This document shows, piece by piece, positions 42,994-51,961 of a stretch of 64,000 nt of DNA (positions are counted from its first letter, which is position 1; each line of letters begins with the position of its first letter). A model generated the notes under the pieces. That model was not told the DNA's origin, made no database searches, and saw nothing but the letters and a program-made list of their open reading frames with translations. The position numbers were made by a program, and so were the translations under genes. Origin of the DNA: Kiloniella laminariae DSM 19542 (GTDB lineage Bacteria; Pseudomonadota; Alphaproteobacteria; Kiloniellales; Kiloniellaceae); assembly GCF_000374005.1 (NCBI RefSeq), contig NZ_KB893134.1, positions 654,643-718,642 of the forward strand, in the 5' to 3' direction.

Positions 42994-44313
42994 ATGTCTT
43001 ATACTCACGATATTAATTTTTGCCTTGAGGAATTCCTCGGTGAAGGTGGTCTTAAACGCCAGATATTTGAAGAGCAGCTTGCCAGCTGCACACAGAGTCT
43101 GGTGCGCTTGAAAGAGGACAAGGAAAGCGGGCGTCTGCCGTTTCTTTCCATCCCCGAAGAGCGTGAAGATCTTGCGGCTTGTCAGTCGCTGGTTTCCTCC
43201 TACCGGGATAACTGTAGCGATGTAATTGTTCTGGGGACGGGTGGCTCTTCCCTGGGAGGCAGAACACTCTACGGTTTGGCGAACAGCCCTTTTGGACCAG
43301 TAAACGGTGGTCCACGGCTGCATTTTGTCGATAATATTGACCCCTACAGCTTTGCTGTTCTGCTCAAGCGGCTGGACATTTCGACCACGGGTCTGATCAC
43401 CCTGTCGAAATCGGGATCAACAGCGGAAACCGTCGCCCAGTTCATGGCGCTACTTCCGGCCTTTCAAAAGGCCTATGGCCCGGACAAACTGGCCGAGCGG
43501 GTGACCATTATTACAGAGCCCAGACCAAATCCCCTGAGAAAACTCGCGCGTGAACTAGGGCTGGAGTGTCTGGATCAAAATCCGCTGATCGGCGGGCGCT
43601 TCTGTCTTTTGACCATTGTCGGGCTGTTGCCCGCAATGATTGCAGGTCTGGATGTCAACGCCTTGCGCGAAGCTGCTGCCAAAGTGGTTCATCAGGCGCT
43701 GAACACAAAGGATATGGAAGAGATTGCCCCGGTCGTCGGCGCGTCTGTTGCCACGGGTCTGCTGCGTCAGCGCAATATTTCGCAGACAGTGATCATGCCC
43801 TATGAAGACCGTTTGGCGGATCTGGGGCTCTGGTATAACCAACTCTGGGCTGAAAGTCTGGGCAAGGAAGGCAAGGGCACCACCCCGATCCGCGCCTTGG
43901 GAACGGTTGACCAGCATAGCCAGTTGCAGCTCTACCTTGATGGTCCCCAGGACAAAATGTTCACCATGATCTATCACGATGCCCGTGGTGAAGGTCTGCC
44001 GGTGGATTCCGCCCTGCCGGATGGTGAGGACACACTGAGCTATCTGCGTGGACGGACATTGGGGGATCTGCTTACAGTATCAGCCGAAGCGACAGCGCAG
44101 ACCCTGGCAAAGAACGGTCGTCCGGTGCGCAAGATCACCTTGCAGCAGATTGACGAGCAGGCGCTTGGGGCGCTGACCATGCATTATATGCTTGAAACGG
44201 TGATCGCCGCAGATCTTCTGGGTGTGAACCCCTATGATCAACCCGCAGTGGAGCAGGGCAAGGTTCTTGCTCGTCGTTTCCTGCGGGACCTTAATACAGA
44301 AAACGCCACGTAA
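42994..44313 (+). CDS. pgi: Glucose-6-phosphate isomerase
   Basis: Interconverts glucose-6-phosphate and fructose-6-phosphate. At about 439 residues it belongs to the short form (the E. coli enzyme is about 550). Motifs: LGTGGSSLGGRTLYGL, TLSKSGSTAETVAQF, and the GKGTTPIRALGTVDQHSQLQ active-site region. ATG at 42994 is chosen; GTG at 42985 is in frame and neither has a clear ribosome site. Followed by mutL with 41 bp between. Confidence 0.93.
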   Translation: MSYTHDINFCLEEFLGEGGLKRQIFEEQLASCTQSLVRLKEDKESGRLPFLSIPEEREDLAACQSLVSSYRDNCSDVIVLGTGGSSLGGRTLYGLANSPFGPVNGGPRLHFVDNIDPYSFAVLLKRLDISTTGLITLSKSGSTAETVAQFMALLPAFQKAYGPDKLAERVTIITEPRPNPLRKLARELGLECLDQNPLIGGRFCLLTIVGLLPAMIAGLDVNALREAAAKVVHQALNTKDMEEIAPVVGASVATGLLRQRNISQTVIMPYEDRLADLGLWYNQLWAESLGKEGKGTTPIRALGTVDQHSQLQLYLDGPQDKMFTMIYHDARGEGLPVDSALPDGEDTLSYLRGRTLGDLLTVSAEATAQTLAKNGRPVRKITLQQIDEQALGALTMHYMLETVIAADLLGVNPYDQPAVEQGKVLARRFLRDLNTENAT

Positions 44314-44354
44314 GCTGACTGTCAAAGCCGATTGGTTCTGAAGGGAAATTTGTA

Positions 44355-46265
44355 GTGTCTATCCGTCGTTTGCCGGAAACCCTGGTCAACCAGATTGCTG
44401 CAGGAGAAGTTCTTGAACGCCCGGCTGCGGCGGTCAAGGAGCTGGTGGAAAATGCGCTGGATGCCGGGGCGACGCATATTGATGTGCAGATGCGCGACGG
44501 CGGGCGCAGCTATATTGCGGTGAGCGATGATGGCTGCGGGATGAGCAAAGAGGGGCTTGCTCTCTGTATTGAGCGGCATGCAACTTCCAAGCTTCCGAGT
44601 GATGATCTGGTCCATATTGAAACGCTGGGGTTTCGGGGGGAGGCCTTGCCGTCTATTGGTGCGGTGGCTCGCCTGCAGATTACCAGCCGCGAGAAACAGG
44701 CTGAGGATGCCTGGTCGATCCGGGTCGAGGGCGGCACAGTATCGTCTGTCCAGCCTGCAGCCTGTAATCCGGGCACAAGGGTAGAGATCAGGGATCTGTT
44801 TTTTGCCACGCCAGCGCGACTGAAATTTCTCAAGGTCGCCCGGACAGAACTTAGTCATGCTGAAGATGTGATGAAACGTCTGGCGATGGCACATCCTGAG
44901 GTTGGCTTTTCGCTCTCTGATGAGAAGCGTACCCTGCTGCGCCTGCCTGCCAATAGCGGTGATCTTTTTGAAGCCCGGCTCAAGCGCCTGTCGTCTGTTA
45001 TGGCGCGCGAGTTTGGAGAAAATGCCCTCAGGGTCGATGCAGAGCGGGAATATCTTTCTCTGTCCGGCTACATTGGCCTGCCGACCCTGAACCGGGGCAA
45101 TGCCCAGCACCAGTATCTTTTTGTCAATGGTCGTCCGGTTAAGGATCGTCTGTTACAGGGAGCGGTACGGGGGGCTTATCAGGATTTTCTGGCCCGTGAT
45201 CGTCATCCGCTGTTGGCGCTGTTTCTGGAAATGCCGCCCGAGATGGTGGATGTCAACGTGCATCCCGCCAAAACCGAGGTCCGCTTCCGCGATGCTGCCC
45301 TGGTGCGGGGACTGATTGTCGGGGCCTGCAAACATGCGCTGGCCGAAGCGGGGCACCGGGCGTCCACGTCAGTTGCCAACTCGGCCCTTGGCATGCTTGA
45401 AGCGGCAAGAAATCGTCAGGAACAGGACGGGTCAGAGGGGCGTTCTGGTCACGCCTATAACTGGCAAGCAAGGCCTTCAGTGAGTTATCCTTCCGGTCGC
45501 CTGTCTGAAACCATCTTTTCGTCCCAGGCTCCTCTTGGCGGCAACCAGTCGACCTTGCCCGGCGCAGAGAGCTTTGCCCCTCATGCCCGCGGGGGAGAGG
45601 CGACAAGCGGGTTGGCGGAAACCGGCAGCAGCTGGAATCCACAAACAGAAGCTCGTGAAGCTGAACACTTTGACCATGCTGCGCATCCCCTTGGCGCGGC
45701 GCGGGCGCAGTATCATGAAAATTATATTATTGCCCAGACAGAAACAGGCATTGTTATTGTTGATCAGCATGCTGCCCATGAACGGTTGGTGCTGGAAAAA
45801 ATGAAAGAGCAGATGGCAGCGCAGGGGATGAAATCCCAAATGCTGTTGCTGCCGGAGGTGGTCGAGCTGGAAGAAGATGCAGCACGCCGCCTGGTCAAGC
45901 GGGCGGATGAACTGTCGGAACTTGGTCTGGTATTGGAAGCTTTCGGCCCGGGGGCTGTGGTGGTTCGGGAGGTTCCGGCTATTCTCGGGGAGCGGGCCAA
46001 TGCTGCAGCACTGGTCATGGATCTTGCGGATGAACTGGCTGAACTGGGTGAAACGCTGGCTCTGAAAGAGCGGGTGGAGCGGGTGCTGGGGACCATGGCC
46101 TGTCATGGATCGGTGCGGTCAGGACGACGGTTGAACAGTGAAGAGATGAACGCCCTGTTACGACAGATGGAAGTGACACCTCATTCCGGGCAGTGCAATC
46201 ACGGCAGACCCACCTATATAGAATTGAAGCTTACAGATATTGAAAAACTTTTTTCAAGAAGATGA
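44355..46265 (+). CDS. mutL: DNA mismatch repair protein MutL
   Basis: A 636-residue mismatch-repair ATPase. The N-terminal GHKL domain has [17 protein letters not shown] and [13 protein letters not shown]; a low-complexity linker spans about residues 345-445. The C-terminal domain has [12 protein letters not shown] (about 470-481), which matches the DQHA(X)2E(X)4E endonuclease motif, plus ACHGS and CNHGRP (about 615), so this is an endonuclease-type MutL. It starts at GTG 44355 with AAGGGAA upstream. Confidence 0.96.
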   Translation: MSIRRLPETLVNQIAAGEVLERPAAAVKELVENALDAGATHIDVQMRDGGRSYIAVSDDGCGMSKEGLALCIERHATSKLPSDDLVHIETLGFRGEALPSIGAVARLQITSREKQAEDAWSIRVEGGTVSSVQPAACNPGTRVEIRDLFFATPARLKFLKVARTELSHAEDVMKRLAMAHPEVGFSLSDEKRTLLRLPANSGDLFEARLKRLSSVMAREFGENALRVDAEREYLSLSGYIGLPTLNRGNAQHQYLFVNGRPVKDRLLQGAVRGAYQDFLARDRHPLLALFLEMPPEMVDVNVHPAKTEVRFRDAALVRGLIVGACKHALAEAGHRASTSVANSALGMLEAARNRQEQDGSEGRSGHAYNWQARPSVSYPSGRLSETIFSSQAPLGGNQSTLPGAESFAPHARGGEATSGLAETGSSWNPQTEAREAEHFDHAAHPLGAARAQYHENYIIAQTETGIVIVDQHAAHERLVLEKMKEQMAAQGMKSQMLLLPEVVELEEDAARRLVKRADELSELGLVLEAFGPGAVVVREVPAILGERANAAALVMDLADELAELGETLALKERVERVLGTMACHGSVRSGRRLNSEEMNALLRQMEVTPHSGQCNHGRPTYIELKLTDIEKLFSRR

Positions 46266-46342
46266 GAGCTCTTGTTCCGTTATACGGCCCTGCAGATTTA
46301 TGATTTTTTTGTGAGTTGATCGTAAATCAGGCGCCAATGCTG

Positions 46343-46348
46343 TATAAT
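46343..46348 (+). promoter_or_regulatory. Consensus -10 box before the 86-residue gene
   Basis: TATAAT at 46343-46348 is about 100 bp before the GTG at 46449. The best -35 candidate, TTGATC at 46316, is 21 bp upstream, which is longer than ideal. Confidence 0.4.
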
Positions 46349-46396
46349 ACAAAGAAATGTAAGGAAGCTTATTTAATCTGAAATCTTGCATGCCAT

Positions 46397-46435
46397 CCTG
46401 TTTTTGAAACTATTCACCTGTTTTGAAACTATTCA
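46397..46435 (+). repeat. 19-20 bp perfect tandem duplication in a leader
   Basis: CCTGTTTTTGAAACTATTCA (46397-46416) is followed at once by the same sequence minus one T (46417-46435). It lies directly before the ribosome site GGGAGGA of the 86-residue gene. Confidence 0.9.
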
Positions 46436-46448
46436 AGGGAGGATAAAA

Positions 46449-46709
46449 GTGATTGATCTGGAAAAAGCAATGCTTGATCCCACAGCTGTATTCGATATTC
46501 CTGCGGAAGTTCTTGATACGGACGAATTGAACCGTGCTCAGAAAGTCGAGATCTTGCGCCGTTGGGAATACGATGCCCGGGAACTGGAAGTCGCCGAAGA
46601 GGAAGCGGGGATGGCTGTTCGTCGACCTGAAATGTTTGGTCTGGTGCTCAAGGCTCTGAAGGATCTTGGGGCAACACATGATACAGAACACAGTCCCCCG
46701 ACAAAATAG
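46449..46709 (+). CDS. Small conserved-looking soluble protein
   Basis: An 86-residue acidic protein of unknown function. The central part (LNRAQKVEILRRWEYDARELEVAEEEAGM) is a strongly amphipathic helix region. It resembles small proteobacterial proteins that share an 'EILRRWEYDA..L.VA.EEGM' pattern, as far as I recall. GTG at 46449 is chosen because of the strong GGGAGGATAAAA ribosome site; the frame upstream to 46386 runs through the tandem repeat and is unlikely to be coding. Monocistronic, between mutL and the DUF3095 gene. Confidence 0.75.
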   Translation: MIDLEKAMLDPTAVFDIPAEVLDTDELNRAQKVEILRRWEYDARELEVAEEEAGMAVRRPEMFGLVLKALKDLGATHDTEHSPPTK

Positions 46710-46866
46710 CAGCATGAAGTTGTGTCGTATCTGGCCCGCAAAAATCCGGAGAAGCCCCTTGTCTGATTTTCTGTTGCTTCGCATACCAGACGGCAAAACA
46801 TGAACAACTGCAGGTTCAGGTTGTTGAAAGAGCAAAAATATTTCCTATTTTCTTGCGGGAGCCGTT

Positions 46867-48003
46867 ATGGGGTTTGATTTTTTGCAGCTCTTTCCGGCCA
46901 GGCAGTTTTCTGATGCTTTTTCCAAGGACTTCTACTATCCGGTACCGGATGACTGGTGGGTTGTGACCACCGACGTTGTTCATTCCACGAGGGCTATCCA
47001 GGCCGGACGTTATAAAGATATCAATATGCTTGGGGCAGCGGGGATCACGGCGGTGTTCAACCTGCTCGGCGGGGCAAAGATTCCCTTTGTCTTTGGCGGA
47101 GATGGTGCGAGTTTTCTCTGTTCAAATGGACAACAGCCTGCTCTGGTGGACGAGCTACTGGCGGTGCAACACTTCGGGCGTGATTTTTTTGATCTGGAAC
47201 TCCGGGTTGGTGCAGTGCCGTTAAGCCAGATCAGAAAACAGGGAAAAGACGTCCTGGTTGCTCGTCTGGAACTCTCCCCGGGGAATAACCTCGCTCTGTT
47301 CAGCGGGGGCGGGCTTGTCCTTGCGGATCAACTGATCAAAGCAGACAGCACAGGCGAGTACTGCAAACAGCAAAGCTCTGACAGATTACCAAATCTGGAA
47401 GGTCTGAGCTGTCGTTGGCAACCTTTAAAACCCCGGAACGGAACGATCCTGACGTTGTTGATCCAGGCTAATGAAGAGACTGATTATCAGCGTGTTGTCG
47501 AGGATGTGCAGGGGATGATCGAGCGCGACGTCGAAGATATCAATCCGGTCAAAATCGCGGACTTGAAGATCAGAAAGTTTTTTGAAGATTTTACCCTGGA
47601 AAATTTTACTCTCAGTGCCGGGCGGGGAGGTTTTTTTAGGCCTTTTTTCCTGCAAATCCTAACGAAGGTGTGGCACCGGGTGGCTCATTGGATTAACGCC
47701 CAACACGGGCCCTACAAACCGGAAGTCTATCTGAAAGAGCTGCGGAGCAACTCGGACTTCAGGAAGTTTGACGATATGGTGCGGATGGTCGTTGACTGTC
47801 GGCCTGAATCTGTTCCCGATTTGAGGGCCTATCTGGAACAAAAACGGGCCGAAGGTATTATCCGTTACGGTCTTCACCTGTCTCCTGAAGCTCTTATGAC
47901 CTGCCTGGTACTGGATTTCGCCTGTTCCCAGCACCTGCACTTTATCGACGGCGCCGATGGCGGCTATGCTATGGCAGCTAAAGAGTTAAAAGCGCAGTAC
48001 TGA
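46867..48003 (+). CDS. DUF3095 protein with nucleotidyl-cyclase-like motifs
   Basis: A 378-residue soluble protein of the DUF3095 family. The segment VTTDVVHSTRAI (Asp36) followed about 40 residues later by FGGDGA (76-81, Asp79) recalls the two metal-binding stretches of class III nucleotidyl cyclases and GGDEF-like folds. The C-terminal 100 residues (VDCRPESVPDLRAYLEQKRAEGIIRYGLH) form a second domain with HFIDGADGGYAMAAKEL at the end. No function is established to my knowledge; signalling activity is an inference. It stands alone and ends 6 bp before the convergent rsmD stop. Confidence 0.85.
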   Translation: MGFDFLQLFPARQFSDAFSKDFYYPVPDDWWVVTTDVVHSTRAIQAGRYKDINMLGAAGITAVFNLLGGAKIPFVFGGDGASFLCSNGQQPALVDELLAVQHFGRDFFDLELRVGAVPLSQIRKQGKDVLVARLELSPGNNLALFSGGGLVLADQLIKADSTGEYCKQQSSDRLPNLEGLSCRWQPLKPRNGTILTLLIQANEETDYQRVVEDVQGMIERDVEDINPVKIADLKIRKFFEDFTLENFTLSAGRGGFFRPFFLQILTKVWHRVAHWINAQHGPYKPEVYLKELRSNSDFRKFDDMVRMVVDCRPESVPDLRAYLEQKRAEGIIRYGLHLSPEALMTCLVLDFACSQHLHFIDGADGGYAMAAKELKAQY

Positions 48004-48009
48004 CTTGAC

Positions 48010-48597
48010 CTAAACCGCTTCTTGCCTGAGGAAAAAGAAAATCCGTGCCTTGCCGTATTTGCGGTTGTCGACCAGTTCAAATCCTTCGGGGGCGGTCAGG
48101 GTTTCTTTGGCCTCGGCCTCAACGGCGATCAGGGCGGTGGGGGAAATCCATCCGGCACGGTCAAGGGCAGCCAGTGCGGGGCTGCTCAGGTTCTGGTTAT
48201 AGGGGGCGTCCATCAGGATCAGGCTGCAGGCTTCGGACGCTTTTGGCGGCGCGAGGACGTCAGCGGCAATCACCTGGGTGGTGCTCTGCTCCCGCAGGGT
48301 ACTGATATTTTCCCGGAGGGCGGCAAGGCTCTCCGGGGCTTTTTCGATAAAGGTTACTTTTTGCGCTCCCCGGGAGAGGGCTTCCAGTCCCAAAGCACCG
48401 GTTCCGGCAAAAACATCAAGGATGTGCTGGCCGACAAGAAGCCGTGCTGTGCCGGAAGGAAGCTGTCCTTTGCTGACGTCCCCTTGCAGCAGGATGTTGA
48501 AAAGGGATTCCCTTGTCCGGTCCTGTGTCGGGCGGGCGATGTCTCCTGCTGGACAGCTAAGCGGGCGCCCACGATGTCGGCCTCCAACAATGCGCAT
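48010..48597 (-). CDS. rsmD: 16S rRNA (guanine-966-N2) methyltransferase
   Basis: SAM-dependent methyltransferase that modifies G966 of 16S rRNA. It is 195 residues with the N-terminal MRIVGGRHRGRPL, RPTQDRTRESLFNIL, the SAM loop VFAGTGALGLEALSRGA and the catalytic motif DAPYNQ (a D/NPPY variant). It lies 1 bp after the pseudouridine synthase gene, forming a two-gene rRNA modification operon. Confidence 0.95.
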   Translation of the reverse strand: MRIVGGRHRGRPLSCPAGDIARPTQDRTRESLFNILLQGDVSKGQLPSGTARLLVGQHILDVFAGTGALGLEALSRGAQKVTFIEKAPESLAALRENISTLREQSTTQVIAADVLAPPKASEACSLILMDAPYNQNLSSPALAALDRAGWISPTALIAVEAEAKETLTAPEGFELVDNRKYGKARIFFFLRQEAV

Positions 48598-48598
48598 A

Positions 48599-49861
48599 TC
48601 AGGAACGTTTGCCTTTAAGGGTCAGCTTCCCCCGGGCCTTGGCAGCAGGTTTCGCTGACTTGTTGTTTCTGGGGCGTTCACTGTCCTCGTTGTTGCGTGT
48701 GTCACGGCGAGGGCTGCTCTTCCCGGTCGATGCTTTGGCGGCCCCTGGCTTCTTGAAATCAGAACGGCCCGGTTTTCCTGATGCGGGGCGTCGGCTCTGG
48801 GGTGGTTTTTTTCCGCCTTTAGCCGAAGTTTCTTCCGGAATCGTGTCGGCTTCATCCCCTTGCAGACCCAGCTGGTCTTTCAACAGACGCGGAGGAATCT
48901 CGATAATCTCGCCGGGGGGCAGATCGCTGAGCTGGAAGGGGCCGTAGGAAATGCGGATCAGGCGGTTGACGATCAGTCCGAGATGCTCGCAGACACGCCG
49001 GATTTCACGGTTCTTTCCTTCGCGCAGGGACATCAGCATCCAGGCGTTGGTTTGGGCTTGATGGGCAATCGTCGCCTCAATTGGGCCATACTGGATACCA
49101 TCGATGTTCAGGCCATCAGCCAGGGCCTTGATGTGGTGTTCTTCTACCTGGCCGTGGACGCGAACCCGGTAGCGACGTTTCCAGCCTGTGGAAGGCAGTT
49201 CAAGGCGTCTTTTGATCTCGCCATCGTTGGTAAAAAGCAACAGGCCTTCCGAATTAAAGTCAAGCCGGCCTACAGGTTGAAGCCGGGGCAGATCCTTGGG
49301 CAGATTGTCAAAGACGGTCGGGCGGCCTTCTGGGTCGCGAACCGCTGTGATCAATCCCTTTGGCTTATGAAACTTCCACAGGCGGGCACGTTCTGCCTGG
49401 GGCAGCGCGACACCATCAACCTTGATCTGGCTTTTGGGGCCAACAACCACAGCCGGGCTGTCGAGCAGTTTGCCGTCAAGCTGTACCCGACCTTCGGCAA
49501 TCCAGCGCTCGGCATCACGGCGGGAGCAGAGGCCAGCCCGGGCGATAACCTTGGCGATACGCTCTTCCTTGTTCGAGGCGGGAGCTGCGACAAAATCCGA
49601 CCCGACAGAGGCAGTGCCTGCCCCATCCCTGCCCTCTCTATTGGGACGCGTGAAGGGTGCTTTTCCTTTACGCATTGCTGGTGCTCTGCTGTCAGCAGCC
49701 TTGCCTCTGGCAGGCCGCGCGCCGGATGATTTTCGCTCAGGAGATCTATCATCAATAGATCTGTCGTCAAAAGCTCTTCCTTTCCCGGCAGGGCGGGCTT
49801 GGGAACGGCTTGAACGGGGAGATCCGGATTTTGTGGTTCTGGGTTTTGCTGGTTTTGTCAT
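48599..49861 (-). CDS. rluB: RluB-type rRNA pseudouridine synthase with basic extensions
   Basis: Makes pseudouridine in 23S rRNA (RsuA/RluB/RluE/RluF branch). It is 420 residues. An S4 domain starts at about 100 (RIAKVIARAGLCSRRDAERWI) and the catalytic motif GRLDFNSEGLLL has Asp201. It is flanked by a basic, disordered N-terminal tail of about 95 residues and a C-terminal tail of about 80 residues rich in Lys, Ser, Arg and Gly. The exact target within the RluB/E/F group is not certain. Cotranscribed with rsmD. Confidence 0.9.
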   Translation of the reverse strand: MTKPAKPRTTKSGSPRSSRSQARPAGKGRAFDDRSIDDRSPERKSSGARPARGKAADSRAPAMRKGKAPFTRPNREGRDGAGTASVGSDFVAAPASNKEERIAKVIARAGLCSRRDAERWIAEGRVQLDGKLLDSPAVVVGPKSQIKVDGVALPQAERARLWKFHKPKGLITAVRDPEGRPTVFDNLPKDLPRLQPVGRLDFNSEGLLLFTNDGEIKRRLELPSTGWKRRYRVRVHGQVEEHHIKALADGLNIDGIQYGPIEATIAHQAQTNAWMLMSLREGKNREIRRVCEHLGLIVNRLIRISYGPFQLSDLPPGEIIEIPPRLLKDQLGLQGDEADTIPEETSAKGGKKPPQSRRPASGKPGRSDFKKPGAAKASTGKSSPRRDTRNNEDSERPRNNKSAKPAAKARGKLTLKGKRS

Positions 49862-50006
49862 GGCGGGGAATGTATGCCTGAGAAGGTCTGCTGTCTACTG
49901 TGAATAGAACAAAAGACCTATGCGTTTATTTAAGTTCCGCCTTGAGAGGATCCGTTACCTGATCACCCTCTTGACCAAGGGCGTATTTGCAAGGAAAGTC
50001 GACGGC

Positions 50007-50501
50007 ATGAAAAGTGATCAGCAGAGAGTTTATTGCAAGAAGCCCGGAGAAGCCATGGCAATCGCTCTGGACGAGGCAGAGCTTGCTGCGCAAGCGGGGG
50101 AAGTTCCTGTCGGTGCTGTGATTGTCGAGAGCGCAACGGGGCTCGTTTTGGCCCGGGCACATAACAGGGTGGAGCGGGATAATGATCCCACAGCTCATGC
50201 CGAGGTTCTGGTCATCCGGGCGGCCTGTCAGATCCAGGGAAGCCCCCGATTGGCAGAATGTGATCTCTATGTGACACTGGAACCCTGTCCTCTTTGTGCC
50301 ACGGCAATATCCTTCGCCCGCTTACGCCGGGTCTATTATGGTGCCTATGATCCCAAAGGTGGCGGAGTGGATCATGGTCCCCGGATATATGAACAGTCGA
50401 CCTGCCACCACAAGCCGGAGGTCTATGGTGGCTTGAGCGAAGAGGCCTCTGCCCTGCTGCTCAGAGGATTTTTTCAGGCCCGGCGGAGCGAAGCCGACTA
50501 G
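50007..50501 (+). CDS. tadA: tRNA-specific adenosine deaminase
   Basis: Converts A34 to inosine in tRNA-Arg(ACG). It is about 164 residues with the zinc motif HAE (His64, Glu66) and PCPLC (Cys94, Cys97), plus the GAVIV and HNRVERDNDPTAHAE segments. ATG at 50007 has AAGGAAAG upstream; the frame is open to 49920, and another Met lies at 50055. Convergent with purD, with only 3 bp between. Confidence 0.93.
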   Translation: MKSDQQRVYCKKPGEAMAIALDEAELAAQAGEVPVGAVIVESATGLVLARAHNRVERDNDPTAHAEVLVIRAACQIQGSPRLAECDLYVTLEPCPLCATAISFARLRRVYYGAYDPKGGGVDHGPRIYEQSTCHHKPEVYGGLSEEASALLLRGFFQARRSEAD

Positions 50502-50504
50502 AAA

Positions 50505-51779
50505 TCAGCGGTTGAGTTCACGCCAGCCGATATCCCTGCGGCAGAAACCTTCCGGCCAGGAAAGCTGATCAACTGCCTGATACGCAGCTTTTTGAGCGGC
50601 CCGAATATCCGAGCCCAAAGCTGTAACACCAAGCACACGTCCGCCAGTAGCAAGCAGATCTCCGTTGTCGTCGCGCGCGGTTCCTGCATGAAAAACCGTG
50701 ACGCCAGCTGTTGCATTGGCCTGCTCCAGCCCGTCAATCCGGGTGTTTTTATCGTAGCTACCGGGATAACCCCTGGCGGCCATGACCACGAGAAGCGCGG
50801 TTTCGTCGTGCCAGTCGAGAGTGACCTGATCGAGGTTACCTTTTGCTGTCGCCATCAAAGCAGGCAGGAGGTCTGATTTGAGACGCAGGCAGAGGGTCTG
50901 GCATTCGGGGTCGCCAAAACGCACATTGTATTCGATCAGTTTCGGCCCTGTATCGGTTAGCATCAGGCCGGCAAACAGAACACCTTTATAGGGGTGGCCC
51001 TCTGCTTTCATGCCTTCGATGGTTGGCCTGATCAACTGTTCGATTGCCTGTTGCTCAAGGGCGGGCGTTAGAACAGGCGCTGGAGAATAGGCACCCATGC
51101 CGCCTGTGTTTGGGCCGGTGTCACCTTCGCCGACACGCTTGTGGTCCTGGGCGGAGGCAAGCGGCAGGTAGTTTTCACCGTCTGTCAGGACAAAGAAGCT
51201 GACTTCTTCACCTTGCATGAACTCTTCAATAACGACCTCGGTTCCGGCGTCACCAAAAGCCCGGCCAGAGAGCGCTTCTTCCAGAGCCTGGCGGGCTTCT
51301 TCCATGGTCATGGCAACTGTAACGCCTTTGCCTGCGGCCAGGCCGTCGGTCTTGATGACGATTGGGGCGCCCTGTTCTTCGAGATAAGTCTGGGCCTTGG
51401 CCAGGTTGGTGAAGCGGGCATAAGCTGCCGTCGGAATGTTGTACCTGGCGCAGAAGTCTTTCATGTAGCCTTTTGAGCCTTCGAGCTGGGCTGCGGCAGC
51501 AGAAGGGCCAAAGGCCGGGACGCCGATGGCCTCTAGTCTGTCAACCAGCCCGGCAACCAGCTGGGCCTCGGCACCGACAATGACAAAGCCGATGTCGTTT
51601 TCCTGAACAAAAGTGACTAGCCCGTCGATATCTTCCGCCTTGATCGGCAGGCATTCTGCCACTTCGGCCATGCCTGCATTCCCCGGTGCACAGTAGAGTT
51701 TCTCGCAAAGAGGAGACTTGGCGACAGACCAGCTGAGGGCATGTTCGCGGCCACCAGATCCAACGACGAGAATGTTCAT
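50505..51779 (-). CDS. purD: Phosphoribosylamine-glycine ligase
   Basis: Second step of purine synthesis: ATP-dependent joining of glycine to phosphoribosylamine. It is 424 residues, an ATP-grasp enzyme: [42 protein letters not shown], the family signature RFGDPECQ, and a C-terminal [15 protein letters not shown] domain. Divergent from xseA, an arrangement common in alphaproteobacteria. Confidence 0.97.
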   Translation of the reverse strand: MNILVVGSGGREHALSWSVAKSPLCEKLYCAPGNAGMAEVAECLPIKAEDIDGLVTFVQENDIGFVIVGAEAQLVAGLVDRLEAIGVPAFGPSAAAAQLEGSKGYMKDFCARYNIPTAAYARFTNLAKAQTYLEEQGAPIVIKTDGLAAGKGVTVAMTMEEARQALEEALSGRAFGDAGTEVVIEEFMQGEEVSFFVLTDGENYLPLASAQDHKRVGEGDTGPNTGGMGAYSPAPVLTPALEQQAIEQLIRPTIEGMKAEGHPYKGVLFAGLMLTDTGPKLIEYNVRFGDPECQTLCLRLKSDLLPALMATAKGNLDQVTLDWHDETALLVVMAARGYPGSYDKNTRIDGLEQANATAGVTVFHAGTARDDNGDLLATGGRVLGVTALGSDIRAAQKAAYQAVDQLSWPEGFCRRDIGWRELNR

Positions 51780-51961
51780 TTCAGGCTCCCGGTTTTGACA
51801 GGTCGATATTTCAGGTTGGTAATTCTGGCAAGCTTATGCCCTATTCCGCCACTGAAGACCAGACTTTGGCCTGTTATTGAGGGAGAAAAATTTCTGCTCA
51901 GGAGACTGAATCACAGCTTTGCTCTGTCGACTTTCCCAACGGGGCTGTTTAGGATGCGGGC

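Noticed and set aside
48860-49729. A 289-residue plus-strand frame opposite the pseudouridine synthase
   Set aside because: Antisense to the S4 and catalytic domains; no recognisable motif.
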